Shown here piece by piece: positions 1 through 8,520 of a stretch of 32,297 nt of DNA (within the stretch, counting starts at the first letter, position 1; every line of letters begins with the position of its first letter). The notes under the pieces were generated by a model, which saw only the letters and a list, made by a program, of their open reading frames with translations, did not search any database and had not been told where the DNA came from. The translations under genes were made by a program, and so were the position numbers. The DNA is taken from assembly GCA_017451145.1 (NCBI GenBank), contig JAFSSG010000018.1, forward strand, positions 1 to 32,297. Reading direction: 5' to 3'. This DNA comes from Clostridia bacterium. Its GTDB lineage: Bacteria > Bacillota_A > Clostridia > UBA1381.

Positions 1-19
1 ATACTTTTTTGAAATTTTA

Positions 20-28
20 TGGTATAAT
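20..28 (+). promoter_or_regulatory. extended -10 promoter for the CdaR/PucR regulator
   Basis: The sequence TGGTATAAT is a consensus -10 hexamer (23-28) preceded by the TG of an extended -10. A -35 hexamer at 17-bp spacing would fall across the left edge of the window and cannot be judged. The predicted start of transcription is near position 35, leaving a short leader with a GGAGGC ribosome site at 52-57. Confidence 0.65.
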
Positions 29-63
29 TTAATATAAGATGTAACATTTATGGAGGCAATGTT

Positions 64-1155
64 ATGATTAGTAAAGCATTTCAGAACATAGTTGCACAAA
101 TGTCCGAAGTGTTTCCAAAAAAGTTCGGAATAGCTGACTTCACAGGGTTGGCACTTGCGACAAACGGAATTTCAATATCAGGTGACGCCTTAAAAGACAT
201 TTTTCATTATGGTTCAGATAATGAGGTTGATAAGGCTTTTGTTCGCAACGGATACACTATGAGACTTATTGACGGAAAGCCGTATCCCGAATATGTGGTA
301 TATGTAGAAGGGACGGACGAGCTTTCCAAATATTGCTGTAATGCTATTTGTGTGGCGGCTGATAATGTTCGCAGGTACTATGACGAAAAATATGACAAGA
401 CCATATTTATGCAGAATATTATATTTGACAATATTCTGGCGTTTGACTTGCATCAAAAGGCACTTGAACTGCGGGTTGATGTTGACGTTCCGAGAGCGGT
501 ATATTATATAAAAGTCGTGAAAAAAGGCGAACTCGCCATATATGAAGTCATAAGGAATATGTTTCCCGATAAGGAAAAGGATTTTGTTATAAATATTGAC
601 AGCAGTAATATCGTGCTTATAAAAGAGCTTAAAAAGGATAAGAGTGCCAAAACAGTAGATTCTATAGCAAGGCAGATACTTGACAATGTTCATTCTGAGA
701 CGCTTATAGGAATTATTGTCGGCGTAAGCTCTGTATGCGAAAATATAAATCAGCTCAGTAATGCGTATAAAGAGGCTCAGATTGCACTTGAAGTGGGGAA
801 GGTATTTGACGAAGAAAAGTCAATACTAAATTATGACAATCTGGGAATAGGCAGACTTATCTATCAGCTTCCTATAAAGCTTTGCGAGTTGTTTTTGCAC
901 GAGGTCTTCAAAAAAGGCGACCTGTCGCTTTTGGATTCTGAAACCATCCTTACCATAAATAAGTTTTTTGAAAATGACTTAAATGTTTCAGAGACTTCGC
1001 GTCAGCTGTTCGTGCACAGAAACACCTTGGTTTACAGATTGGAAAAGATTTACAAGCTTACAGGACTTGATTTAAGAAAATTTGACGAGGCGATTGTCTT
1101 TAAAGTAGCCATGATGGTTCATAAATATTTGAATTCAAATCCGATGAAAATTTAA
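64..1155 (+). CDS. CdaR/PucR-family transcriptional regulator
   Basis: A 363-residue protein. The last 60 or so residues match the PucR-type helix-turn-helix: the stretch around residues 310-345 contains VSETSRQLFVHRNTLVYRLE, the hallmark of this domain (family knowledge). The middle, roughly residues 110-290, looks like the GGDEF-derived CdaR middle domain. The N-terminal 100 residues would be the sensor; I cannot name the ligand. CdaR/PucR proteins usually activate catabolic genes for sugar acids, purines or amino acids, but no such gene is adjacent. The next genes (ftsEX) are separated by a terminator-like hairpin, so the target is probably elsewhere. The ATG is preceded by GGAGGC at good distance, so the start is secure. 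Confidence 0.8.
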   Translation: MISKAFQNIVAQMSEVFPKKFGIADFTGLALATNGISISGDALKDIFHYGSDNEVDKAFVRNGYTMRLIDGKPYPEYVVYVEGTDELSKYCCNAICVAADNVRRYYDEKYDKTIFMQNIIFDNILAFDLHQKALELRVDVDVPRAVYYIKVVKKGELAIYEVIRNMFPDKEKDFVINIDSSNIVLIKELKKDKSAKTVDSIARQILDNVHSETLIGIIVGVSSVCENINQLSNAYKEAQIALEVGKVFDEEKSILNYDNLGIGRLIYQLPIKLCELFLHEVFKKGDLSLLDSETILTINKFFENDLNVSETSRQLFVHRNTLVYRLEKIYKLTGLDLRKFDEAIVFKVAMMVHKYLNSNPMKI

Positions 1156-1200
1156 CAGAAAATTTGTGCGGCTTTTTTAAAGACCGCATTTTCTGTATTT
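1155..1200 (+). terminator. terminator-like hairpin after the CdaR/PucR gene
   Basis: The arms ACAGAAAA plus TGCGG (1155-1162, 1167-1171) pair with CCGCA plus TTTTCTGT (1184-1196), with a four-base bulge in the 5' arm. The hairpin begins at the stop codon and is followed by ATTTTAG, a weak U-tract. It probably separates the regulator gene from ftsEX. Confidence 0.5.
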
Positions 1201-1217
1201 TAGAAGAAAATCCGGAT

Positions 1218-1289
1218 ATATTGCCCATCTTGACGCTTTTGCAAGGGATGATAGCCTTGAAGCTATCCGTTGCTTAAAAGTGGCAATAT
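1218..1289 (+). other. nested inverted repeat upstream of ftsE
   Basis: Outer arms ATATTGCC (1218-1225) and GGCAATAT (1282-1289) enclose a second interrupted stem. That stem is TTTTGCAA (1237-1244) with TTGC and AAAA (1270-1273, 1276-1279), closed by GATAGC/GCTATC (1250-1255/1262-1267) with loop CTTGAA. It has no U-tract, so it is not a simple terminator. It could be a structured mRNA leader or a protein-binding site for the ftsEX operon. I found no clear promoter between 1200 and 1340. Confidence 0.4.
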
Positions 1290-1340
1290 GAACAATTTTA
1301 TCTCAGATTTAACTTTATGAAAGGATTTAATATCGTAACT

Positions 1341-2030
1341 ATGATTGAATTTGTTAATGTTAAAAAAGTATTTGAAGATTCCGGCGTTGTTGCCCTTGAA
1401 AATGCGAATTTCAAAATAGAAAACGGCGAATTTGTGTTTTTGGTAGGCTCTTCCGGTGCAGGAAAAACCACGATAACAAAGCTTTTGATGCGGGAAACTA
1501 ATGTAACAGAGGGCGAAATATACCTAAACGGTAATGATATCACAAAAGTTCCGGACAAGGAAATCCCTTATCTACGCAGAAAAATGGGCGTTGTTTTCCA
1601 GGATTTCCGCCTTTTAGAAGACAGAACAGTATATGAGAATGTTGAATTTGCAATGCGTGTAGTCGGTGCAACAAAGCGTGAAATAAGAAAGCGTGTGCCT
1701 GAGGTTTTGAGCGAAGTGGGACTTAATTATAAGGCAAAAATGCTTCCGAGACAGCTATCCGGCGGCGAACAGCAAAGAGTAGCTCTTGCAAGGGCTTTGG
1801 TAAACCGTCCGCTTATCCTTATTGCCGACGAGCCTACGGGAAATCTGAATCCCAAAACGGCTATGGAAATTATGGATATTTTTGAAGAGATAAACCGTAT
1901 GGGCACAACAATAATTATGGCAACTCACGCAAAGGATATTGTTGACACTATGAAAAAGCGTGTTATTGAGGTGTCTGACGGGAACATTGTCCGTGACGAA
2001 GTAGGGGGTGCGTACCATGAAAATGTTTAA
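1341..2030 (+). CDS. ftsE: Cell division ATP-binding protein FtsE
   Basis: ABC-transporter ATPase of 229 residues that pairs with FtsX at the division site and transmits ATP-driven movement to cell-wall hydrolases. Visible motifs are Walker A GSSGAGKTT (36-44), ABC signature LSGGEQQR (139-146), Walker B ILIADEP (159-165) and the H-loop His in MATHAKD (about 196). The ATG at 1341 is chosen because FtsE proteins begin with MIEF-type sequence. An in-frame ATG at 1317 has no ribosome site, while AAAGGA (1320-1325) serves 1341 with rather long spacing. The 3' end overlaps ftsX by 14 bp, and the M23 hydrolase gene follows directly, as expected for an FtsEX-hydrolase module. Confidence 0.95.
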   Translation: MIEFVNVKKVFEDSGVVALENANFKIENGEFVFLVGSSGAGKTTITKLLMRETNVTEGEIYLNGNDITKVPDKEIPYLRRKMGVVFQDFRLLEDRTVYENVEFAMRVVGATKREIRKRVPEVLSEVGLNYKAKMLPRQLSGGEQQRVALARALVNRPLILIADEPTGNLNPKTAMEIMDIFEEINRMGTTIIMATHAKDIVDTMKKRVIEVSDGNIVRDEVGGAYHENV

Positions 2031-2910
2031 GATCAGATATGCCTTTTCCGAAGCAAAAAAGAATGTTTTGCGAAACGGTCTTATGAGCGTTGCGTCTCTC
2101 TTTACGATAGCTTCATGTCTTGTCATACTCGGCGTTTTTGCGATAATTTCGATGAATGTAAACACCTTTACCGATAAAATCGAGGATCAATGCGAGGTAC
2201 AGCTTTACATAAACGCGGGAACTTCAGAGGAGCGTGTTAACCAAATAGGCGAGGAAATCTCAAAAATCCCGAATGTAAAGGAAGCGTCACTTTTTACAAA
2301 GGAAGAAATGCTGAACTATGCAAAAAATGATATGTTCGGCGAAGACGCGGAGCTTTTATCGGGCTTTGAAGACGATAATCCTTTCAGTGACTCGTATAAA
2401 ATAATTCTGGAAAGTATTGAAAATACAGGCGAAACCGTTTCCGAGCTTGAAAAAATCGCAGACGTGGAAAAGGTCGTAAATAAGCAGGATATCGTAAATA
2501 TGGTAATGAACCTGTCAAAAATCATAAAAAGGTTCAGTATGGCGGTAATGCTCGTGCTTTTGATTATTGCGGTGGTAATAATCTCAAACACGGTGCGTCT
2601 TACAGTATTCAACCGTCGCAAAGAAATAAACATAATGAAATATATCGGTGCGACAGACAGGTTTATAAAAGGTCCGTTTCTGTTAGAGGGTGTAATAATA
2701 GGATTTTTCGGTGCAATACTTGCATTTTTGACAGTATTTTGGGGATATTTTGCACTTTTAAAATATGTGGGAAATCTCAGCATAGGTACATTGGAGCTTA
2801 TCGGAATATGGAAGATAACCCCTGTTATCGCGTTGCTTTTCGTATTCTTTGGTTGTGTTATCGGCGTATTGGGAAGCTCAATCTCAATGCGTAAGTACTT
2901 GCACGTTTAG
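2017..2910 (+). CDS. ftsX: Cell division protein FtsX
   Basis: Membrane partner of FtsE, 297 residues from the ATG at 2017. An N-terminal membrane segment (about residues 22-46) is followed by an extracellular domain of roughly 120 residues, which in this family contacts the hydrolase or its activator. Three more hydrophobic segments follow in the C-terminal half (about 172-195, 220-245, 265-290). The start at 2017 has a purine-rich GGGGG just upstream inside ftsE. A GTG three codons earlier has poorer spacing. The overlap with ftsE implies translational coupling. Confidence 0.93.
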   Translation: MKMFKIRYAFSEAKKNVLRNGLMSVASLFTIASCLVILGVFAIISMNVNTFTDKIEDQCEVQLYINAGTSEERVNQIGEEISKIPNVKEASLFTKEEMLNYAKNDMFGEDAELLSGFEDDNPFSDSYKIILESIENTGETVSELEKIADVEKVVNKQDIVNMVMNLSKIIKRFSMAVMLVLLIIAVVIISNTVRLTVFNRRKEINIMKYIGATDRFIKGPFLLEGVIIGFFGAILAFLTVFWGYFALLKYVGNLSIGTLELIGIWKITPVIALLFVFFGCVIGVLGSSISMRKYLHV

Positions 2911-2921
2911 GAGGAGTTGTT

Positions 2922-4058
2922 ATGATGAAAAGGTTTTTAGCGGCAACTCTTTCGGTAATGCTTTTGCTGTCCTCCGTCGCATATGCTGCAAAAAGCGTAA
3001 GCGATTTAAAGAGCGAACTTGCACAGAGTCAAAAAAAGACAGAGGAAACAAAAAAGCAAATCCAAAGTAAACAAGCGGAAAAAAATTCCCAAAAGGCACA
3101 AAAGGATTCATTAGATGTCGAAATTGCGGGGTTGCAGTCGGATATTGACAAGATTCAAAGCGTAATAGACGAGAAAAACGCTGAAATAGATGCAAAAAAC
3201 AATGAAATCGCAGTTTTGGAGGACGAACTAAAGGCAACCGATAAACGCTTGAAAAAGCGAATGAAGGTCATTTATGAGAGCGGAACGGAGTCCTACTTAG
3301 AGCTTATTTTAAAATCCACAGGTATTGCGGATTTGTTCACGAGAATTGCGGTCGTTGAGTCCATTTTAAAGCACGATAATAACATAATGGACAATTACAG
3401 AAGCGATATAGAGGAGATAACGGCGGCAAAGGCGATTGTCGAACAGGAAAAGAACGAGCAGGTTGAGGCTCAGAACATTTTAGAAGAAAAGCAAAATCAG
3501 ATAAAGGCAAAACAAACGGAAAAACAAAAGATAATAGATGCTTTAAGCAAGGACATAAACGAGCTCAAAAAACAGGAAGCCGAGCAGGAAAAGGCGGAAA
3601 AGGAACTGCAATCGCAGATAAACGCCGCACTAAAAGGCTCATCTCAGCAGGGGGTTACATATTCGGGTAACGGAAAATTCGGATTTCCTTTAACAAGCTA
3701 TACAAGGGTTTCGAGCAACTATGGATACAGAATACACCCGATAACAGGCACAAAGAAGCTACATTCAGGCATTGACTATGCCGCACCGTTCGGGACATCG
3801 ATTTTGGCAGCAGAGGACGGCGTAGTGCTGACGTCGGGTTGGAACAGCGGTTACGGGTACTGTGTGACCATAAACCATGGCGGAGGATATGTCACACTTT
3901 ACGGACATTGCAGCAGTCTTTTGGTATCGGCAGGACAAAAGGTAACAAAGGGACAAACGATAGCAAAGGTCGGCTCAACAGGAAATTCAACAGGCAATCA
4001 TCTGCATTTTGAAGTGCGGATAAACGGTTCTACCGTAAATCCCGCAGGGTATCTCTAA
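2922..4058 (+). CDS. EnvC/CwlO-like M23 peptidoglycan endopeptidase with coiled coil
   Basis: A secreted 378-residue protein. It has a signal peptide (residues 1-22, cleavage after AYA) and a long charged coiled coil (about 25-240, rich in K/E/Q). The C-terminal M23/LytM domain (about 255-378) keeps all metal and catalytic motifs: HSGID (HxxxD), YGHCS and HLHFE (HxH). The layout matches hydrolase partners that FtsEX controls through the coiled coil. Unlike E. coli EnvC, whose LytM domain is degenerate, this one looks catalytically complete, so it could cut peptidoglycan itself. It starts 11 bases after ftsX with a strong GGAGG site; a hairpin and a new promoter follow the gene. Confidence 0.9.
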   Translation: MMKRFLAATLSVMLLLSSVAYAAKSVSDLKSELAQSQKKTEETKKQIQSKQAEKNSQKAQKDSLDVEIAGLQSDIDKIQSVIDEKNAEIDAKNNEIAVLEDELKATDKRLKKRMKVIYESGTESYLELILKSTGIADLFTRIAVVESILKHDNNIMDNYRSDIEEITAAKAIVEQEKNEQVEAQNILEEKQNQIKAKQTEKQKIIDALSKDINELKKQEAEQEKAEKELQSQINAALKGSSQQGVTYSGNGKFGFPLTSYTRVSSNYGYRIHPITGTKKLHSGIDYAAPFGTSILAAEDGVVLTSGWNSGYGYCVTINHGGGYVTLYGHCSSLLVSAGQKVTKGQTIAKVGSTGNSTGNHLHFEVRINGSTVNPAGYL

Positions 4059-4064
4059 GAAATA

Positions 4065-4094
4065 TTGATGGGGTGACGGCTGTCACCCTATAAT
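4065..4094 (+). promoter_or_regulatory. promoter of the S41 protease with a palindrome filling the spacer
   Basis: -35 TTGATG (4065-4070) and -10 TATAAT (4089-4094) are separated by exactly 18 bp. Those 18 bp are the inverted repeat GGGTGAC-GGCT-GTCACCC (4071-4088). The placement suggests an operator. The same sequence could fold as a hairpin at the end of the upstream operon, but no U-run follows. Confidence 0.6.
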
Positions 4095-4132
4095 ATTATC
4101 CGAAATCCTGCATAAGATAGAATATGTAAAAT

Positions 4133-4145
4133 CAGGTTTTACCTG
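4133..4145 (+). promoter_or_regulatory. small hairpin abutting the S41 protease ribosome site
   Basis: CAGGT-TTT-ACCTG forms a 5-bp stem whose 3' arm runs into the ribosome site (GGAAAGGA, 4145-4152). It may modulate translation, but it is short and could be chance. Confidence 0.3.
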
Positions 4146-4152
4146 GAAAGGA

Positions 4153-5343
4153 ATGATGATAAAGGTGAGAATTAAAAAAGGTACGGTCTTCACGGTTTTG
4201 ATTACGGCAATAGTCACAGCGGTCATAACAAGCTCCGTAAAGGATATTCTTTATTTTTCGGACACGGGTGAACTGTCGTCAAAGATGACGTTAGTCACTA
4301 AAATGCTCAAAGACTACTGCATTTATGATGTTGACGAAGAAAAAATGACCGATTATGCTTTGATAGGGCTTACAGCTGCGGCAGAAGACCCATACACATC
4401 ATATTATCCAAAAGATGAGTTTTCATCATATAAGGACAGTATCTCGTCAAGCTACGTGGGTATAGGCGCAACGCTTGGAGCGGATTTGGAAAACAATCAG
4501 CTTGTTGTCATTTCGCCTATGGAGGATAGCCCGTCAGAAAAAGCAGGATTAAAAGCGGGTGACATCATAAAAAGCATTGACGGTACGCAATACCCCGCAG
4601 TTCAGCTTTCCGACGCCGCTACATATTTAAAAACGGGCGATGAGGGAACGAGCGTAGTTTTGAAAATTGAACGCGACGGCAAAGAATTTGATGTAACAAT
4701 AACAAGGGCAAAGATAATCAAAATCAGCGTTAAATCCAAAATGCTCGGGAAAAATACGGGATATATCAGGATTACGGGCTTTGAAAGAGATGTAGAAGGC
4801 GAAAGTAAAAACACCTATGATGAATTCTGTGAGCATTTGGAGGCACTTAAAACAGCGGGAATGACCTCGCTTGTGATAGATTTGAGGGATAATCCGGGAG
4901 GCGATTTTGATTTGGTCTGCAAAATTGCGGATAAACTGCTTCCCGAAGGACTTATAACCTATACAGAGGATAAAAACGGCACAAAAAAAGAAGTTAAATC
5001 AGATGCGGAATGGCTGGATATGCCGATGACGGTTTTAATAAACGGCGGAAGTGCGTCGGCATCGGAGATTTTAACGGGTGCATTAAAGGATAATCAGAAA
5101 GCTACCGTAATCGGCACAAAAAGCTATGGAAAAGGCATTGTGCAGTCGGTATTTTCCTTTACCGACGGCTCAGGAATGTCGGTTACTACCGCAAAATACT
5201 ATACGCCAAGCGGTGTGTGCATACACGATATAGGAATAGAACCGGATATAGAGGTTTTGCCAACCTCGAAAAAGGCCATTTCCGAGCTCAGTCTTTCGGA
5301 AGATACACAGCTCCAAAAGGCGTTAGAGGTTCTTTCCCGATAA
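4153..5343 (+). CDS. S41-family C-terminal processing protease (CtpA-like)
   Basis: A membrane-anchored serine protease of up to 396 residues acting outside the cytoplasm, where the family trims or degrades envelope proteins. It has an N-terminal membrane anchor (about 11-29), a PDZ domain (about 103-190, containing AGLKAGDIIKSIDG) and the S41 catalytic domain. Predicted nucleophile Ser302 lies in GGSASASEI and general base Lys327 in YGKGIVQ. The 25-residue spacing equals that of the known Ser-Lys dyad in the family. The exact start is uncertain: tandem ATGs at 4153 and 4156 lie very close to GGAAAGGA, and a GTG at 4162 is better spaced. Its position after the FtsEX/hydrolase genes fits a wall or division role, but it has its own promoter. 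The 3' end overlaps the convergent EamA gene by 21 bp. Confidence 0.92.
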   Translation: MMIKVRIKKGTVFTVLITAIVTAVITSSVKDILYFSDTGELSSKMTLVTKMLKDYCIYDVDEEKMTDYALIGLTAAAEDPYTSYYPKDEFSSYKDSISSSYVGIGATLGADLENNQLVVISPMEDSPSEKAGLKAGDIIKSIDGTQYPAVQLSDAATYLKTGDEGTSVVLKIERDGKEFDVTITRAKIIKISVKSKMLGKNTGYIRITGFERDVEGESKNTYDEFCEHLEALKTAGMTSLVIDLRDNPGGDFDLVCKIADKLLPEGLITYTEDKNGTKKEVKSDAEWLDMPMTVLINGGSASASEILTGALKDNQKATVIGTKSYGKGIVQSVFSFTDGSGMSVTTAKYYTPSGVCIHDIGIEPDIEVLPTSKKAISELSLSEDTQLQKALEVLSR

Positions 5344-6210
5344 TTTGATATTTATTGAAACTACTGCTGCAAGGATTAGGATAATTCCCAAAATTCCTGC
5401 GGCAGTAATTTTTTCGCGGAAGAATAATATCCCGACGAGTGATGCCGTCAAAACCTCAGTAGTAGTGAGGATTGCGGCTTTTCCTGCCTCCACATATTTA
5501 AGTCCTATCGTGAGAAGCAGATAGGGCATAAGCGTTGACACAAATGAGAATATAATCAAAGTCAGAATCGATTCGGGGTGTGCCGATATCACAGAAAATA
5601 ATGATTTAAAATCCGCCAAAAAGAAAGAGGCTATTGACGAGAAAATGAAGGTGTATGCGGTAATGACAAGCGGAGGATATTTTCCTACCACAAACCTTGC
5701 AAATATGCTGTATGACGCATAGCTAAGCCCTGCCAAAAGTCCGATGAGTATGACAACGGCGGTTATTGGCGTGTTTTTGTCGGTTTTGCAGAGCAGAAAA
5801 CAGCCCAAAGTGGCAACAAACAGTGCCGTAAGCTTTAAAAGTGTGATTTTTTCGCGGAAAATAATTGCCGATAATATTATCACGAAAAACGGAGCGGTAT
5901 ATGCAAGAATCACGGCAACCGAAACGGAGGAATGCATAAGGGTATAAAAATAGCATACCGAAAAGGAAAAAACGCTTAAAATTCCCGTTCCGAAAAAGCA
6001 CCATAAATCCTTGGGGTTCACTTTGAGCTGATCTTTGTCGGTTAATAAAAAGTAAGCGACGAGGGAAATTGCCGCAAAAAAGCTTCTGAAAAATGTCAAC
6101 TGGAAATTATCCATTCCGATACCGTTCAGTTTTCTTACAAATATTCCCGTAAGTCCCCAAAGTACACCGGAAAGAAGCGGGAAAAGAGGTGCGATTTTTT
6201 TTAATTGCAT
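5323..6210 (-). CDS. EamA/DMT-family transporter
   Basis: An integral membrane protein of 295 residues with about ten hydrophobic segments arranged as two EamA repeats of roughly 140 residues each (for example GVLWGLTGIFVRKLNG near the N-terminus and TVALKYV-like GLKYVEAGKAAI near 245-260). The family exports metabolites or amino acids; the substrate cannot be read from sequence. An AAGGAG site in front of the ATG overlaps the stop of recD2, leaving a 13-base gap, so the gene is probably co-transcribed with recD2. Its 3' end runs 21 bp into the end of the S41 protease gene on the other strand. Confidence 0.88.
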   Translation of the reverse strand: MQLKKIAPLFPLLSGVLWGLTGIFVRKLNGIGMDNFQLTFFRSFFAAISLVAYFLLTDKDQLKVNPKDLWCFFGTGILSVFSFSVCYFYTLMHSSVSVAVILAYTAPFFVIILSAIIFREKITLLKLTALFVATLGCFLLCKTDKNTPITAVVILIGLLAGLSYASYSIFARFVVGKYPPLVITAYTFIFSSIASFFLADFKSLFSVISAHPESILTLIIFSFVSTLMPYLLLTIGLKYVEAGKAAILTTTEVLTASLVGILFFREKITAAGILGIILILAAVVSINIKLSGKNL

Positions 6211-6223
6211 AGTGGTTTTCTCC

Positions 6224-8455
6224 TTAAAGAGTCAAGTTTGATGCGTCACCGAGCTTTTGTAAAAGTCCGGAAAAACGCTTTTTCTCATCATTGTTTTTTA
6301 CCATAATTTCACAAACGGCAGAAGAGCCGACCATAATCACCATATTTTTTGCCCTGGTTACAGCTGTGTATAAAAGATTTCGGCACATAAGCATAGGTGC
6401 GGTGCGAACAAGCGGAATAATGACCGTGTTAAATTCACTGCCCTGACTTTTGTGAACGGTGATGGCATAAGCAAGGTCTAAACAGTCCAAATCGGACATA
6501 CGGTACTCGGTACGTTTATCGTCATCAAAAATTACCGTCATAAGCCTGTCCTTTAGCGAGATGCTTTCAATAATACCCATATCGCCGTTAAAAATGCCGG
6601 AACCGACTTCGCCGCTTGGTCTTTCCCAAACAATATCGTAATTATTCCTTATCTGCATGACCTTGTCGCCTGTGCGGAAAACAGTTTTTCCGTAAGGGTA
6701 TTCCGCTTTTTGATTATCTCTGGGATTTACATACTCTTGTAGTAGGTTATTCAAATTATTTGAACCGGCTATGCCCTTTTTAGACGGGCATAAAACCTGT
6801 ATCGAGGTCAAAGGATTTATGCCGTAGCTATTCGGTATGCGGTTACGGTACAGGTCACATATAGTTGTTGCAACCGATTCTGCAGACTGCCTGTTCATAA
6901 AAAAGAAATCATTATCGCGTATTTCAAGCTCGGGCATAACGCCTGTGTTTATTTTATGGGCATTGGTAATGATAAGGCTTTGCCTTGCCTGACGGAAGAT
7001 ATGCGTAAGGCGTATAACGGGAATACGACCGCTTTCGCAAATATCGGAAAGAACATTTCCCGGTCCTACCGACGGCAGTTGGTCGCTGTCCCCCGAAAAT
7101 ATAACCTTTGCACCCTTTTTTACCGCCCGTAAAAAGCTGTGCATAAGCTGTATATCAATCATACTTACTTCGTCTAAGATGATAGCGTCAAAGGGGAGCG
7201 GATTACTCTCGTTATGTAAAAATCTTGCAGATGCCGTATCGCTGTCGGGCTGAACGCAAAGAAGGCGGTGCAAGGTTTTTGCCTCAATGCCCGTAACCTC
7301 AGTCATACGCTTTGCGGCACGTCCTGTCGGAGCGGCAAGTGCTATGGATAGATGCATTGACGCCAAAATTTCTATGATCGCATTTATGGCTGTAGTTTTA
7401 CCTGTACCCGGTCCGCCCGTTATCACGATTGCGTTATGCTTTGCGGACTCCAAAACGGCAAGGTTCTGTTTTTCGTCAAGCGTTATATTGTTCTTTGTCT
7501 GAAAATCGGAAATAAGGCTGTCTATGTCCGTATCCTTTTCCGTAAAGGGCGGAGAGAAAGCTCCCAAAGATGTCAGCCGTGACGCTACATACCGTTCCGC
7601 CTCGAACAGATACGTAAGATAACAGGGATTGCCGACAGAGGAGGTATCAATAACTATTTCTTTCGCCTGATTTAAGGCATGGATTTCGTGTTCTGTCTCA
7701 TCATCAGAGACCGAAAGTCTTGTCGATGCTTCGCTTTTCAGAATATCAAGCGGAAGGTATGTATGCCCCAAATCGTAGGAGGCGGATTTTAATAAATACT
7801 TTATACCGCATCTGAGCCTTAGCGGTGAATTTTTAGGAATACCCCGTGCCGATGCGATGGAATCTGCGGTTTTAAAAGCAATTCCGTCAACCGCCTCGCA
7901 CAAAATGTACGGATTTTCCTTGATTTTTGTAACCGATTCAGCACCTAAGGCTTGATGGATTTTTACCGCCAAGCTTGATGAAAGGCTATACTGTTGCAGG
8001 AACATAACAATGCTTTGCATTGATTGTAATTCTAAGTATGACTTGCCTATCTTTTCTGCACGTGAAACCGAAATTCCCTTTATCTCACTCAATCGCAAAG
8101 GGTCATTCAGCATAATAGTCAAAGCATCGCTGCCGAAATAATCGACAATCTTTTTTGCTGTTGCGGTGCGTATTCCGTATATCACGCCGGACGAAAGATA
8201 ATCCAAAATAGCACTTTCATCAGTCGGGAGAATGGTTTCGTAGGAGTTTATTTTAAATTGCTCTCCGTAATCGTGATGCACTGTCCAAACTCCCGTTACA
8301 GAAACATTTTCCCCTTCGGCAGCGTATGGCATATATCCTGTCGCGGTAAAAAGACCGTCTGTTGCAGAGTCAATTTCGCAGACGGTATAGCCGTTCTCGG
8401 CATTTTGGTATATTATATCGTATATTTTACCTGTTATTGTGATGCTTTCCTTCAT
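6224..8455 (-). CDS. recD2: RecD2-type ATP-dependent DNA helicase
   Basis: Superfamily 1B 5'-3' helicase of 743 residues, typical of RecD2 proteins from bacteria without RecBC partners. It acts in replication-fork and recombination repair. Motifs: an N-terminal OB-like region with tandem helix-hairpin-helix segments (about 80-210), Walker A GGPGTGKTT (about 352-360), Walker B DEVSMID, motif III GDSDQLPSVGPGNVL, and the C-terminal TVHKSQGSEF with an SH3-like insertion. The ATG at 8455 is preferred because GAGGCGG sits just upstream. An in-frame start seven codons earlier has no ribosome site. Confidence 0.94.
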   Translation of the reverse strand: MKESITITGKIYDIIYQNAENGYTVCEIDSATDGLFTATGYMPYAAEGENVSVTGVWTVHHDYGEQFKINSYETILPTDESAILDYLSSGVIYGIRTATAKKIVDYFGSDALTIMLNDPLRLSEIKGISVSRAEKIGKSYLELQSMQSIVMFLQQYSLSSSLAVKIHQALGAESVTKIKENPYILCEAVDGIAFKTADSIASARGIPKNSPLRLRCGIKYLLKSASYDLGHTYLPLDILKSEASTRLSVSDDETEHEIHALNQAKEIVIDTSSVGNPCYLTYLFEAERYVASRLTSLGAFSPPFTEKDTDIDSLISDFQTKNNITLDEKQNLAVLESAKHNAIVITGGPGTGKTTAINAIIEILASMHLSIALAAPTGRAAKRMTEVTGIEAKTLHRLLCVQPDSDTASARFLHNESNPLPFDAIILDEVSMIDIQLMHSFLRAVKKGAKVIFSGDSDQLPSVGPGNVLSDICESGRIPVIRLTHIFRQARQSLIITNAHKINTGVMPELEIRDNDFFFMNRQSAESVATTICDLYRNRIPNSYGINPLTSIQVLCPSKKGIAGSNNLNNLLQEYVNPRDNQKAEYPYGKTVFRTGDKVMQIRNNYDIVWERPSGEVGSGIFNGDMGIIESISLKDRLMTVIFDDDKRTEYRMSDLDCLDLAYAITVHKSQGSEFNTVIIPLVRTAPMLMCRNLLYTAVTRAKNMVIMVGSSAVCEIMVKNNDEKKRFSGLLQKLGDASNLTL

Positions 8456-8491
8456 AATTCCGCCTCTTAAGAGCATAAGGTATTAAAACAA

Positions 8492-8520
8492 ATTATAACA
8501 TATTTTTCTGTTGACGGCAA
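8492..8520 (-). promoter_or_regulatory. promoter for recD2-EamA
   Basis: On the minus strand, -35 TTGCCG (8515-8520) and -10 TATAAT (8492-8497) have 17-bp spacing. Its -35 overlaps the -35 of the divergent rdgB promoter by two bases. Confidence 0.7.
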
